Positions 43,994-53,434 are shown, numbered from the stretch's first letter. The stretch is 64,000 bases of DNA from Gorillibacterium timonense (GCF_001457415.1 NZ_LN881724.1:620001-684000); one strand, 5' to 3'. Program-made: numbers and translations. Notes: a model not told the origin generated them from the letters alone.

Positions 43994-44346
43994 TTGGTAT
44001 AACCGGACAAGGCTAGATTTTGAGAAGATGAAAGATGTCTATATTGTGAATTGTTGCATGCTTAAGGACAACCCGGCAATGGGTTTACCAATGGGAACAG
44101 GATGGCGCATCATGATGTGATCGCAGAATAGCGAGAAAGTGGGCGGTTCTGGTGTTGAGGGTTGGACTACCGTTATTTTGCATCAGTTAGGGAGGGAAGG
44201 GGTAGGAGCTGTGTCACAGGGGGAGGGATGAATCCGTAAGCTTTTGGGATTCCGCCATCTCTTCTGCCAATAAAATCGCAACCATTGAGGATTTAAAAGG
44301 TATATAGCCATGGGTAGGTTTTGTAGGAGGATACGAGATTTTCTAC
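43994..44346. other. Intergenic region, nothing recognised
   Basis: Divergent gap between the sigma operon and the coiled-coil gene. No repeat or coding frame; promoters presumably lie here but none stands out clearly. Confidence 0.35.
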
Positions 44347-44871
44347 ATGGATAATCTCGCAGCTTCACTAAGAGGAGAGAAAGGAAGTACTGGATTCATG
44401 AATGAAGGGGTTGACCTGATCGCTCAAGAGCGGGGTCGGGGGAAAAGCAGGGCTGTACGCAAGCGAATGCCGAGGTGGGTGGTCCTCACCATCATTTTGA
44501 TAGTATGGATCGGGATCGGCTACGGTGGATATACGCTGGCCCGAACGTATCTGGGTCACATCCAGCAGCAACTGGACCAGATTGCGGAGACGAACAAGAC
44601 GGAAATTCAGGAATTGAACGCACAGCTCACTGCACTGAAGAAGGGAATGGACGACCAGAAGACTCAGGCGGAAAACCTGCAGAAAAAACTGGCTGCCGTT
44701 GAAAAGGAACTGACGGCGGTGAAAGACGAGATGTCGCTTGCCGGAGATTCTCTCAGTACAACTGCAGAGACGAAAAAGGCGCTAAATGACCGAATCACGG
44801 ATCTCAGCAAGGAGTTGACCGAGCTGCGCAAATTGGTCAAGCGCCTGGAGGAAGCCGCCCGTGTTTACTAA
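44347..44871 (+). CDS. Single-pass membrane protein with coiled coil
   Basis: 174 residues. A basic N-terminus, one helix (WVVLTIILIVWIGIGYGGYT, about 43-65), then a coiled coil from about 70 to 170 rich in Leu, Lys and Glu heptads (LKKGMDDQKTQAENLQKKLA). AGGAGG lies 16 bases upstream, so the ATG at 44398 is a possible alternative start. It overlaps the following phosphodiester glycosidase gene by 11 bases and probably works with it at the outer face of the membrane. Confidence 0.7.
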   Translation: MDNLAASLRGEKGSTGFMNEGVDLIAQERGRGKSRAVRKRMPRWVVLTIILIVWIGIGYGGYTLARTYLGHIQQQLDQIAETNKTEIQELNAQLTALKKGMDDQKTQAENLQKKLAAVEKELTAVKDEMSLAGDSLSTTAETKKALNDRITDLSKELTELRKLVKRLEEAARVY

Positions 44872-45964
44872 ATGGATTCTACCCTCTACGTTGATCGTTG
44901 CGCTGATCGCGGGTCTCATCGCCGGGTTTGCCTCGGACAAGCCGAAGCTTGAACCCCGCTACAAGAATGCTGAACTCAATCTGAACGCGGAACGAAAGGT
45001 GGCGGAGGCGATTAAGCAGCCTCTCTCGAGCTTGAAGGAAGCCTTTCGCCTCATGGATGATTCAGCAGGTACCTCCACGGAACATCTTCAGGGAATCCAA
45101 ACCGTCTTGGCTGCACTGGAGAAGGATGCCAAGCAGGAGAGCGCATCGGATGCCGCTCATAAATCGGCGGTAGAGGCCATGGTCAGCGACAGCGCCAAGC
45201 AGGCCAAGGCCGCCAGCGATGTACTCGATTCTGTACTGTCGAGCATACTGGGCAAGCCGATCGGACAGACTTATGGCGAGCGCTCGACCATCAAGGTGTT
45301 TTCCCTGAAGGAAGCCGGTTATCGCGGGTACATGGCGAAGGTGAAGCTGCATGATCCGGCTGCCGTCAAGCTGGTGCTCTCTGGCGATAAAGTCGGAGAC
45401 AAGGGAGAGACAGCCTTGGAAGCCGCCAACCGAACGGACGCTGTCCTCGCCATTAACGGCGGAGGCTTTGCCAAGCAGAACGGCCTCCTGTACCCGATGG
45501 GGATCACGGTGGTTGACGGCGTGGTCAAAACCTTTTCCCAAGTGGACCTCAGCTTTATCGGCCTCAATCAAAAGGGCCACCTGGTAGGCGGCAATGTCAC
45601 TACTCGTGAGCAAATCAAGCAGATGGGCATCCAGCAGGGAGCCACCTTCGTACCAACCTTACTGAAGGACGGCAAAAAGCTGACCATTCCCGCCAAGTGG
45701 AAAAACCGGAAGGAGCCGCGCACGCTCATCGGTCATTTCTCGAATGGGGACATGCTCTTCATCGTCATTGACGGCAGGCAGAAGGACAGCGCCGGTCTCA
45801 CCCTGGAAGAAGCGCAGACCAAGCTGCTGGAATGGAAGGTGGTCGACGCCTACAACCTCGATGGAGGCGGGTCCAGCACGTTCGTCTACAATGGCAAGGT
45901 ATTGAACAGCCCGTCTGACGGCAAGCTGCGCAAGGTCGTATCCAGCTTTGTGATCAAGCCTTAG
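44861..45964 (+). CDS. Phosphodiester glycosidase (NAGPA/DUF2233) family protein
   Basis: 367 residues from a GTG with CTGGAGGAAG upstream. N-terminal signal anchor (TLIVALIAGLIAGFAS), a helical spacer (about 35-135), and a C-terminal NAGPA domain with the hallmark motifs AINGGGF (about 200) and NLDGGGSST (about 335). The family includes the uncovering enzyme that removes GlcNAc from phosphodiester links and bacterial wall or exopolysaccharide proteins. An extracellular, membrane-tethered enzyme acting on a phosphodiester-linked glycan is the reasonable guess. Confidence 0.88.
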   Translation: MFTKWILPSTLIVALIAGLIAGFASDKPKLEPRYKNAELNLNAERKVAEAIKQPLSSLKEAFRLMDDSAGTSTEHLQGIQTVLAALEKDAKQESASDAAHKSAVEAMVSDSAKQAKAASDVLDSVLSSILGKPIGQTYGERSTIKVFSLKEAGYRGYMAKVKLHDPAAVKLVLSGDKVGDKGETALEAANRTDAVLAINGGGFAKQNGLLYPMGITVVDGVVKTFSQVDLSFIGLNQKGHLVGGNVTTREQIKQMGIQQGATFVPTLLKDGKKLTIPAKWKNRKEPRTLIGHFSNGDMLFIVIDGRQKDSAGLTLEEAQTKLLEWKVVDAYNLDGGGSSTFVYNGKVLNSPSDGKLRKVVSSFVIKP

Positions 45965-46003
45965 GAAGTGCCGTCATTAGCATTTCTATCTTTTTTGATT
46001 GGG

Positions 46004-46044
46004 TAGAAGATCGTCGATTATCATCGCGGTCTTCTTTTTTTGTG
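46004..46044 (+). terminator. Terminator after the glycosidase gene
   Basis: GAAGATCG and CGGTCTTC arms with an inner GAT/ATC pairing, followed by TTTTTTT. Confidence 0.7.
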
Positions 46045-46052
46045 ATTTCGAT

Positions 46053-46097
46053 TTGACATTTAAATTTATTGTGTTAAATTATATTGTATACAATATA
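46053..46097 (+). promoter_or_regulatory. Promoter and OhrR-like operator of ohr
   Basis: TTGACA (46053-46058), then TAAATT at 46075-46080 (16-base gap), then the 18-base perfect palindrome TATATTGTATACAATATA (46080-46097). The core ATTGTATACAAT is the OhrR recognition core. A regulator gene is not in the window. Confidence 0.7.
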
Positions 46098-46122
46098 TAT
46101 TCACTTAAAGGAGAAATGCACA

Positions 46123-46551
46123 ATGATGACCATTCAACAGAAAATGTACGAAACCTCGGTAAAAGCCGTTGGCGGAAGAGACGGCTATGTGGAGTCGGCT
46201 TCCCCGGCATTCCATCAGAAAATTTCGACTCCCCGGGAAATGGGAGGCGCGGGCGGAGAAGGCACCAATCCCGAGCAGCTGTTCGCCGCAGGGTACGCGG
46301 CCTGCTTCGACAGCGCGCTGAATATGGTTGCCCGCATGCGCAGGATCAAGCTGGAGGGGACGGAGATTACCAATACCGTGAGCTTCGGCAAAGTAGAGGA
46401 CGGTGGGTTTGGCATCGCAGCCAAGCTGGATATTCTCGTGAAGGGCGTCGATCACGAAACGGCTGTTTCGCTTGTGGAAGGTGCTCATGAAGCTTGCCCC
46501 TACTCCCGTGCTACGCGCGGCAACATCGTTGTTGAGCTCAACGTTCTGTAA
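46123..46551 (+). CDS. ohr: Organic hydroperoxide resistance protein (Ohr/OsmC)
   Basis: 142 residues from the ATG at 46123, fixed by AAAGGAG. Thiol peroxidase that reduces organic hydroperoxides. The two catalytic Cys occur in AAGYAACFDSAL and HEACPYSRATRGN, and the Arg in SASPAFHQKIS...PREMGG is in the usual place. ATRGN at the C-terminus marks Ohr rather than OsmC. Monocistronic between its own promoter and terminator. Confidence 0.95.
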   Translation: MMTIQQKMYETSVKAVGGRDGYVESASPAFHQKISTPREMGGAGGEGTNPEQLFAAGYAACFDSALNMVARMRRIKLEGTEITNTVSFGKVEDGGFGIAAKLDILVKGVDHETAVSLVEGAHEACPYSRATRGNIVVELNVL

Positions 46552-46601
46552 TCGCCGATTTCGGGCGATCAACGTCCGTTTCTGATGGTTATCCTAAAAC
46601 G

Positions 46602-46637
46602 GGACTATGGTGAGAAATCCTCACCGTAGTCCTTTTT
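46602..46637 (+). terminator. Terminator of ohr
   Basis: GGACTATGGTGAG, loop AAATC, CTCACCGTAGTCC (one G-T pair), then five T. Confidence 0.85.
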
Positions 46638-46724
46638 CGGTTTGGTTTTGGAATCACGCTCAGGAGAAGAGCAGGGCGAAAGTCATCACCCTTGGTAAAC
46701 TTCTCTTCTTACTCATTCTCGGTA

Positions 46725-46753
46725 CTTACAGTCCAATTGAGGTCGTTTACAAT
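46725..46753 (+). promoter_or_regulatory. Candidate promoter of the GNAT gene
   Basis: CTTACA (46725-46730), 17 bases, TACAAT (46748-46753), between the ohr terminator and the proposed start at 46772. Confidence 0.45.
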
Positions 46754-46771
46754 GAGGGAAGCAGAAGAGAG

Positions 46772-47680
46772 GTGGCGAGGCAGGTGGCGGTTGCATTCAG
46801 AACGCATTCCGGTGAGCCGGGATTTTCTCAGGATTATAGACGAATCCATGATTTTATGATTAGGTTGAATCAGCCGGTAATCCGGACGGAAGGCTTCCTG
46901 TGGGGGCGTTGGGAATGGGTGAATTCTCTTCCTTACTTCGAGAAGGAGCATTTGAACCGGATTGGGATCTGGGAGGACGATGGCGTAATCGTCGCCTTGG
47001 CTACCTATGAACAGGGGCTTGGGAATGCGTGGCTACTCCTCGACCCGAACTACTCTGAGCTGAAGCGGGATATGCTTCTGTACGCCAAAGCCTGCTTGAA
47101 CCGAGATGGGTTAATCAGCGTCTTGATCCCGGACACTGATCGCGAGCTTCAGGACATCGCCGCCGATGAAGGCTTCATCCCGACAGATGAAGGCGAGAAG
47201 AACGCCGTCATCCCGATCGATGTTTCCAGGCTTACATACGCATTGCCCGAGGGATATCGCATCGTCAGTCTAGCGGATGAATTCGATCTGCACAAATACA
47301 ATCAAGTTCTCTGGCGGGGCTTCAATCATCAAGGGGATGCTCCGGATACACCGGATAGTCTGGAAGGCCGTCGCGTCGAACTGTCCGGCCCCCATGTTCA
47401 ACTGGAGTTGAAGGTTGCCGTAGCGGCGCCAAACGGCAATTTTGTCTCCTATTGCGGCATGTGGCATTTGCCTGGGACCGATTATGCTTTGGTTGAACCG
47501 GTCGCGACTGATCCCGACTATAGAAGGATGGGGCTCGGACGAGCCGCCGTATTGGAGGGAGTCAGACGCTGTGGCGCTCTCGGTGCTATAAGGGCCTATG
47601 TCGGCTCCTCACAGCCGTTTTATTACAGCATCGGGTTCCGCCCGCATTCTACCGACACCTGGTGGAAATGGAGCAAGTAG
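46772..47680 (+). CDS. GNAT family acetyltransferase (tandem domains)
   Basis: 302 residues if started at the GTG at 46772; the long open frame from 46607 would run through the ohr terminator and promoter and is unlikely. GTG at 46784 is an alternative and neither has a strong ribosome site. The C-terminal half holds the acetyl-CoA motif, EPVATDPDYRRMGLGRAAVL (about residues 242-262), followed by AYVGSSQPFYYSIGFRP. The N-terminal half looks like a second, degenerate GNAT domain. Transfers an acetyl group to an unknown amine. Confidence 0.82.
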   Translation: MARQVAVAFRTHSGEPGFSQDYRRIHDFMIRLNQPVIRTEGFLWGRWEWVNSLPYFEKEHLNRIGIWEDDGVIVALATYEQGLGNAWLLLDPNYSELKRDMLLYAKACLNRDGLISVLIPDTDRELQDIAADEGFIPTDEGEKNAVIPIDVSRLTYALPEGYRIVSLADEFDLHKYNQVLWRGFNHQGDAPDTPDSLEGRRVELSGPHVQLELKVAVAAPNGNFVSYCGMWHLPGTDYALVEPVATDPDYRRMGLGRAAVLEGVRRCGALGAIRAYVGSSQPFYYSIGFRPHSTDTWWKWSK

Positions 47681-47716
47681 AAATCGAGCGAACGATATGC
47701 AGAAATGGAGAACATC

Positions 47717-48733
47717 ATGAGCATCGAAAAAGCAATCGAAGAGACAATCGAAGAGGCAATCGGTAGTGATTTTTGCGGCTGTGTATCCATCAAGAAGGAT
47801 GGAAGTATTCTCTTTCAACATGCATACGGATATGCGGATAAGCCCAACCAAATCCCGAATCGGATCGACACGAAGTTTCCGACGGCCTCAGCTGGGAAAG
47901 CCTTTGTTGCGGTGGGCATTCTTCAATTAATCGAGCGGGGCAAATTGAAATGGGATGATACTCTCGGCAGCTTGCTGAACCGGGATTGGAAAGGCATCGA
48001 CCGGGAGATCACCGTCCGTCAGCTGCTGACCCACACATCGGGAATCCCGGATTATTTCGATGAAAGCGTAATGGACGACTACGCCGAGCTGTGGGTGGAG
48101 TATCCCAATTATAAGATCAGAAGGTCGGCCGATCTGCTTCCCTTGTTTCTGGATAAGCCGATGATGTACCCGCGGGGAGAACGTTTCCTCTACAACAATA
48201 CCGGTTATGCCGTTTTAGGTCTCATCCTGGAGGAAGTGGCGGGCGTTCCGTTTGACGACTATTTGCAGGAGCAGGTCTTTCTGCCGTGCGGAATGACCGG
48301 CACCGGGTACTATGAGCTCGACCGGCTCCCTGCAGGCTGCGCAAACGCGTATATCTATGATGACGCACGTAAGGAGTACTATACGAACATTTACAGCGTC
48401 GATGTCAAAGGGACTGGCGCAGGCGGAGCTTTCACCACCGTTCTGGATGTGGACCGGTTTTGGGAGGGCTTGCTTGAGGGTCGCTTGCTGTCCGATAGCA
48501 TGGTGGAGCAAATGCTGGCTCGACAAAGCGGGGATGAAAACTGCTCCTATGGATATGGAGTTTGGTTGAAGGTCGGGGAGGACGGAGGCTTGATTCCTTA
48601 CTTTCAAGGGTTTGATCCAGGGGTCAGCTTCCTGTCCCGCTATTATCCATCCCAAAGAACGAGCTGCACGCTGGTAAGCAACCTCGGCTGCAATGTGTGG
48701 GAGCTGGAGAGAGCCCTGAAGAAAGTGCTCTAA
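47717..48733 (+). CDS. Serine hydrolase, beta-lactamase/PBP-like fold
   Basis: 338 residues from the ATG at 47717 (GGAG seven bases before; the ATG at 47705 lacks one). The catalytic SxxK is SAGK in FPTASAGKAFVAVG (about residue 59), and the YxN motif is YNN in FLYNNTGYAVLG. The third motif near GFDPGVSFL departs from the usual HTG. No signal peptide, so cytoplasmic; more likely an esterase or peptidase than a true beta-lactamase. Confidence 0.87.
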   Translation: MSIEKAIEETIEEAIGSDFCGCVSIKKDGSILFQHAYGYADKPNQIPNRIDTKFPTASAGKAFVAVGILQLIERGKLKWDDTLGSLLNRDWKGIDREITVRQLLTHTSGIPDYFDESVMDDYAELWVEYPNYKIRRSADLLPLFLDKPMMYPRGERFLYNNTGYAVLGLILEEVAGVPFDDYLQEQVFLPCGMTGTGYYELDRLPAGCANAYIYDDARKEYYTNIYSVDVKGTGAGGAFTTVLDVDRFWEGLLEGRLLSDSMVEQMLARQSGDENCSYGYGVWLKVGEDGGLIPYFQGFDPGVSFLSRYYPSQRTSCTLVSNLGCNVWELERALKKVL

Positions 48734-48767
48734 AGCGGACAAAGTAAATGGGCATTCGTATGAACTA

Positions 48768-48810
48768 GCACCCACGTCCAGCTTGCTGCTGAACGCGGGT
48801 GCTTCCTTAC
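48768..48810 (+). terminator. Terminator after the serine hydrolase gene
   Basis: GCACCCACGTCCAG, loop CTTGCTG, CTGAACGCGGGTGC with two mismatches, then TTCCTT. Confidence 0.5.
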
Positions 48811-48968
48811 TTTCGAAGCGGATTGCCACGATTCACGATTAGTATTGATTAGCGGTGACTTCAAACCTGCGTTGCAGCGAAAGCGGAGTCGAGTGGAGGA
48901 ATGAGACGTTGTCTGAATAATTCAAGGGTTCCCCACTCATTAAAGACACGCTCTAGAGCGATAACCGG

Positions 48969-51092
48969 TCATTCCGGTAAAATCGGCAGGCGCACGTGAC
49001 TCGGGTACGTTTCATTATGGTAGATCGTCTGCTTGGCGATCACCGCTTGCGCGTCTTCATAAGGGTCGCCGCCTGTGTTGAGATTCGGGAAGGCGACATT
49101 TTTGCTGGAGGACGTGATGGTGAATCGGATGCGGTGTCCCGCTGCGAACGTATGGGCGATGTTGGGCATAAAGATCTCATAGGCTTCCACGACGCCCGGA
49201 GTCAACAGCTCGGGTTTGTCGAAGCCCATGCGATAGCGGGCTCTCACGATGTAATTGGACAAGCGGATCGAATCTCCCCGCTCGTTGACATCGCATAACG
49301 CGACAGCCCAATCGGTGTCGAGTGCCGAGCTTGCGGCATAGAGGAGGGCGGATAATTCGCCTGCAAGAGTCAACGGACTTAATAACGGCTCGCTGGTATA
49401 AACCAGCATGTCGCTGCGAAGCTCGTATTTGCGCATGTTCTCCGGTTCCCGTTCGCCGCTGTCATCCATTGGGTCCTCCGGATTATAGAAATAGATGTCC
49501 TCTGGAGCATCGGCGGCTTTGGACCAAGCCAATCGGCCGTCTCCCAGACTCGAATTGGCCTTTCCTTCGCTGGTCAGGTAGAACGGAGTGACGACGGCTT
49601 CCACAGGAGGCCAATCCACGGAGGTATTCCAGCGATTCTCTCCTACTACGTAATAAGAAGCCCTCGGCTCCTCTTCAATCCCGTTCGGAATGCCTTTCAG
49701 AAACCGGTCAAACCAACGAAGCACGGAAATGTCGTAATCGTATACGACAGCGTCGTTTCCAAACGCTTGTCCGCCAAATTCCCGCGATCGGTTCGGCCCA
49801 TGCTCCCAGGGACCGAGCCGTATTTTGCGGTTCGGCACATCATGCTTGCTGAGCATCCTCCACGTTTCGGATACGCCTGCGCTGTCCCCGTCGTACCAGC
49901 CGGAGATGACATACATGGGCACACGGACTTGATCACCGCGTTCGCTGAAGGTGCAGGCTCTCCAGAAGTCATCATACTCCGGATGCTGGCTCCAAAGCTC
50001 CCATGGACCTGACGGTCTGCCGATCATCTGCTGGGGGATCTCCTTGATGGGGCGGGCATCGACCGCCTTTTGAGGATCGACGGTAATTCCGCCGAAGATG
50101 TCAAAATCCGTGCGAGGACCCACCGATTGGGCTAAGGTCCAGCAGAGCAGCGGCCACGAGCACAGCGTCCCGCCTTTGCGGGCGGTATCCACAAACGGCG
50201 AGCCCACATTCACCTCGTCGACGACGGCCAGTAGGTTCGGATGGCCGCTTGTGGCAGCGGATACGACCACATAACCGAGATAAGAAGCCCCCCACATGCC
50301 GACCTTGCCGTTCGACCAGCTCTGGTCAATGATCCAATCGATTGTGTCATAGCCATCATCCCGCTCATGGTAAAAGGGTACCAATTCACCTTCCGAATCC
50401 GCCCGTCCTCTCACATCCTGACAGACGACGGCATAGCCCTTGTTCGCCCAGCGCATGAAGAGCTCCTTCTTGCCATTGCGATCATAGCAGGTTCGGACTA
50501 GAATCGCCGGAAGGGTCGCATCCGCGGGTATCCCTTCGGGCAGATAGACGTCCGTCGCGAGCCGTATACCGTCGCGCATGGGGACGAGAAAGGTGCCCAA
50601 ATCGTTAATGCCGTATTCGGGCTTGGAAAGGAGAGGATCGTTATAGCCGGCAAGCGGAGTCAGCGACTCGCAGCCCTCTTTCACGATTATCTCGATCCCA
50701 TACCGATTCGGCGTCAGAAATGCCACGACCTTCCCGTCCACCGTCACGACATCCAGAGCTGTGTCCTTGCACCTTGCCCATACCTGGGAGCTTCGTGTAT
50801 GACCGTCCCGATCATCGTGATACGAGATGTGCTTCCGGTACCTATCGCCATTCTCAAGCACAACTTCTTCTCCGGACCAGTTCGCTTGGGTGTAGGCTTT
50901 GAGCTGCTGGTGAATATAGGACAGAGGCAGCGCATAACCCGGCTTGTCCTCAAGCGGAGCGTCCTGCATTTGAGTGCTACGACGCCGATCAACTTTCGCA
51001 TGCAGAATGGCTTGCTCGGTGAAGGTGATCTTGCCCGAATAGATGCCGGAGCAGTAGAGAAGGAAGACTTCTGTTAACTTGTCGGTTGTCAT
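48969..51092 (-). CDS. CocE/NonD-family alpha/beta hydrolase with N-terminal extension
   Basis: 707 residues. From about residue 165 it reads as an S15/CocE hydrolase: GTFLVPMRDGIRLATDVYLP opens the domain, the nucleophile Ser lies in KVGMWGASYLGYV, the acid is likely Asp in VISGWYDGDSAG, and His in GPWEHGPN. The C-terminal jelly-roll holds LLYTSEPLLSPLTLAGELSA and GHRIRFTITSS. The first 165 residues form an extra domain of unknown kind, not part of standard CocE. The start overlaps the M19 gene stop. Probably an acyl-amide or peptide hydrolase in the same pathway. Confidence 0.85.
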   Translation of the reverse strand: MTTDKLTEVFLLYCSGIYSGKITFTEQAILHAKVDRRRSTQMQDAPLEDKPGYALPLSYIHQQLKAYTQANWSGEEVVLENGDRYRKHISYHDDRDGHTRSSQVWARCKDTALDVVTVDGKVVAFLTPNRYGIEIIVKEGCESLTPLAGYNDPLLSKPEYGINDLGTFLVPMRDGIRLATDVYLPEGIPADATLPAILVRTCYDRNGKKELFMRWANKGYAVVCQDVRGRADSEGELVPFYHERDDGYDTIDWIIDQSWSNGKVGMWGASYLGYVVVSAATSGHPNLLAVVDEVNVGSPFVDTARKGGTLCSWPLLCWTLAQSVGPRTDFDIFGGITVDPQKAVDARPIKEIPQQMIGRPSGPWELWSQHPEYDDFWRACTFSERGDQVRVPMYVISGWYDGDSAGVSETWRMLSKHDVPNRKIRLGPWEHGPNRSREFGGQAFGNDAVVYDYDISVLRWFDRFLKGIPNGIEEEPRASYYVVGENRWNTSVDWPPVEAVVTPFYLTSEGKANSSLGDGRLAWSKAADAPEDIYFYNPEDPMDDSGEREPENMRKYELRSDMLVYTSEPLLSPLTLAGELSALLYAASSALDTDWAVALCDVNERGDSIRLSNYIVRARYRMGFDKPELLTPGVVEAYEIFMPNIAHTFAAGHRIRFTITSSSKNVAFPNLNTGGDPYEDAQAVIAKQTIYHNETYPSHVRLPILPE

Positions 51093-52270
51093 GACTCCGC
51101 TCCTTTCCCGCAGACTTGCTCAAAGACACGCAGCCAATTGCCGCCCATGATCTTGGCGATATCCTCGTCGCTGAAGCCCCGGGCTACAAGGCCTCTTGTA
51201 AAATTGATAAAAAACCCATACTGCTCCAGCCCTCGAACCGTTTCGGTGGAAGGACCGTCGCCTTTGGCGAAGCCGAGCCGAGGCGCAATGTTCTCCTTGA
51301 AATAGACGAGCGACCAAAGTACGTCGCTCATCGGCCAATCGGTGCCGATGCCGACATGATCGATCCCACACAGCTTGACCACATAATCGATGTGATCCAG
51401 CACATGCTCAATCGTGGTTTGGTTTGGGTCATCGTGGATAAACCACGGCATCGCGAAAATGCCGATAACTCCGCCGGTTCCCGCAATAGCAAGCAGTTCC
51501 TCATCGCTCTTGCAGCGCATATGCGGATAGATGGCTTCTACCCCTGTATGAGAGGCGATGACAGGGGAAGAGGAGTACAGGCAGGCATCCAGCGTCGTCT
51601 GCTTCCCGCAATGGCCCGTGTCCACGAGGATGCCCAACTGATTCAGCCTTTCCACAAAGGTTCTGCCGTAATTGGACAGACCGCCGTTTGCCCGCTCGGC
51701 GCAGCCAGAGCCGATCATGTTCTGGTTGTTGTACGTCAATTGTAGAATCCGCAGCCCGTAGTTGTGCAGCATGTCCAGCAGCTCCAGATTTTTGCCCAGC
51801 GCATCCGTTTCCTGCGCCGTAACGATGCCCGCCTTGCGGCCTTCCCGTTTCGCTTTGCGGATATCCTCCGCCGTTAATGCCTTCGTCAGCCAATCCGCCG
51901 TATCGAACTGAAGCTGGACTTCACCCATGCTGTCCAGCATGCCGTCGAGGCTGCCCAAGGCGAGTTGACGGTTTCCCGCCGTGATCCCGGACTTGTACCA
52001 TTGTTCCTTATACTCGGGGAGTTCCCCTTTGGCAACCATCTGCAAGAGCAGCTTGGCGGGCATTCCGCTGTATTTCATCGGATCTTCGATATAGGGCTCG
52101 CACTGTTCACGGATTCGCTCCGACACGGACTCCGGAATTGCTCCGGGCGACAAGGGGCCCTGAAAAAGGAGGTCGATGATGATCATGCTCTCGTGCAGGT
52201 TCCGTGCCCGTTCCTCTTGCTCTTCCGTCAAATAAAAATCGTATAGCCCCTCTTGCTGTCCAAAACTCAT
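51089..52270 (-). CDS. Membrane dipeptidase (M19)-like metallohydrolase
   Basis: 393 residues. The renal-dipeptidase barrel is evident in GILVDTGHCGKQT and PVIASHTGVEAIYPHMRCKS (metal His residues) and HVGIGTDWP (Asp). The first HxD metal motif, normally near the N-terminus, is changed: the expected His is Ile in SMIIIDLLFQG, though the Asp stays. Activity or metal content may therefore differ from classical M19 enzymes. No signal peptide. It lies between an ornithine-cyclodeaminase-like gene (13 bases upstream) and the CocE-like gene (4-base overlap). Confidence 0.87.
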   Translation of the reverse strand: MSFGQQEGLYDFYLTEEQEERARNLHESMIIIDLLFQGPLSPGAIPESVSERIREQCEPYIEDPMKYSGMPAKLLLQMVAKGELPEYKEQWYKSGITAGNRQLALGSLDGMLDSMGEVQLQFDTADWLTKALTAEDIRKAKREGRKAGIVTAQETDALGKNLELLDMLHNYGLRILQLTYNNQNMIGSGCAERANGGLSNYGRTFVERLNQLGILVDTGHCGKQTTLDACLYSSSPVIASHTGVEAIYPHMRCKSDEELLAIAGTGGVIGIFAMPWFIHDDPNQTTIEHVLDHIDYVVKLCGIDHVGIGTDWPMSDVLWSLVYFKENIAPRLGFAKGDGPSTETVRGLEQYGFFINFTRGLVARGFSDEDIAKIMGGNWLRVFEQVCGKGAES

Positions 52271-52283
52271 GGGTCTGCCCCTC

Positions 52284-53258
52284 TCAGAATGGAATGGTGA
52301 AGCCTATCTTGGTTCGTAGGGCTTCGTCGTACAAGAATGAAGCGGCTGCCAAATCCTCGACCGCCAGTCCGAGCGATTTGAACAGAGTTATCTCCGATTC
52401 GAATTGTCTTCCAGCAATGGATCCCGCAAAGACTTGGCCGATCTCTCCGATGAGGTGATCCGCTTCGATCGCACCTTCGGCGAGGGGGATCAGATAGTCG
52501 CCCGCCTCGTGAAGAGCGGATTCCAAGCGGTCCACATAGAGCCGGGATTTTACCACAGCCGCTGTGTCCAATTCGCGGTCCGCCGCTCGGCAAGCTCCTA
52601 CCGCATTGATGTGAACTCCTTCCTTCAACCATTCTCCATGGAGGACGGGAGTGGTGGAAGCCGTCACGGTGCAGATGATGTCCGCGTCTCTCACCGCCTC
52701 CTGAACGGATTCCGCAGCGATAATCGGAACTCCGACCCTCGGGCTCATCTCCTCCAGAAATGTTCGGACATGAGCGGGGGTTGGTCCCCACACATGGACC
52801 TGCCGAACGGGGCGGACGAGCAGCATGGCCTCCAGATGGCTTCTCGCTTGTTCTCCGGTGCCAAGGATCGCCAGCACTTCTGCCCGTGCTCTCGCCAAAT
52901 GGCGGGTTGCCTCGCCACTGGCCGCGGCGGTACGGATGGCGGTGATCTCTCTGCCATCGATCAAGGCCAGCTGCTGTCCGGTTTCGGAATCAAACAATGA
53001 GATCATTCCTTGATGGGAAGGCAGCCCCTTGCTATGGTTTCCGGGAAAAACGGAGATGATCTTGGCTCCTGCCCGCTTCAAATCGGGCAAATAGCCGGGC
53101 ATGAGGCCGAGCAAATTGCTGTTCTCTAGCGGCATCACCTGCCGCAGCGGTTGTACGGCTCTGCCTGCGGATAAGCTGGTCAGCACCGCCTTCATCGCAT
53201 CCATGCATGCCGGCATGGATAGCAGCTCTCGCACCTGCTGCCGGTTAAGAATAAGCAT
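52284..53258 (-). CDS. Ornithine cyclodeaminase / mu-crystallin family protein
   Basis: 324 residues from the ATG at 53258, fixed by GGAGGG; the open frame extends further without a ribosome site. The Rossmann motif VLAILGTGEQARSHLEAML (about 125-145) and GEITAIRTAAASGEATRHLA are typical, as is DADIICTVTASTTPVL. NAD(P)-dependent enzymes of this family deaminate or reduce imine and amino-acid substrates; exact substrate unknown. First gene of an operon with two amide/peptide hydrolase-type genes, suggesting use of an amino acid released by them. Confidence 0.9.
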   Translation of the reverse strand: MLILNRQQVRELLSMPACMDAMKAVLTSLSAGRAVQPLRQVMPLENSNLLGLMPGYLPDLKRAGAKIISVFPGNHSKGLPSHQGMISLFDSETGQQLALIDGREITAIRTAAASGEATRHLARARAEVLAILGTGEQARSHLEAMLLVRPVRQVHVWGPTPAHVRTFLEEMSPRVGVPIIAAESVQEAVRDADIICTVTASTTPVLHGEWLKEGVHINAVGACRAADRELDTAAVVKSRLYVDRLESALHEAGDYLIPLAEGAIEADHLIGEIGQVFAGSIAGRQFESEITLFKSLGLAVEDLAAASFLYDEALRTKIGFTIPF

Positions 53259-53408
53259 CGCGTTCCCTCCGTTTCTTCCTATGCGTTTGATTCCAGCTTT
53301 CTCTATCTTATCACGATTCGCGGGCTTATGGCCGAAGGATGGACGACAGAAGGCCGCTTGGTCGTTACACTTGGAGATGCACCGGTCGGAGGGAAAATGT
53401 CCAAAATG

Positions 53409-53434
53409 TGAAACCTTTCGGGGGGATAAACGTA
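53409..53434 (+). promoter_or_regulatory. Sigma-W-like ECF promoter of dedA
   Basis: TGAAAC (53409-53414), exactly 16 bases, CGTA (53431-53434). This is the consensus of B. subtilis sigma-W promoters in both elements and spacing, 48 bases upstream of the DedA start. Confidence 0.65.

Noticed and set aside
46607-46771. N-terminal extension of the GNAT protein
   Set aside because: It would be encoded by the ohr terminator and a promoter candidate.
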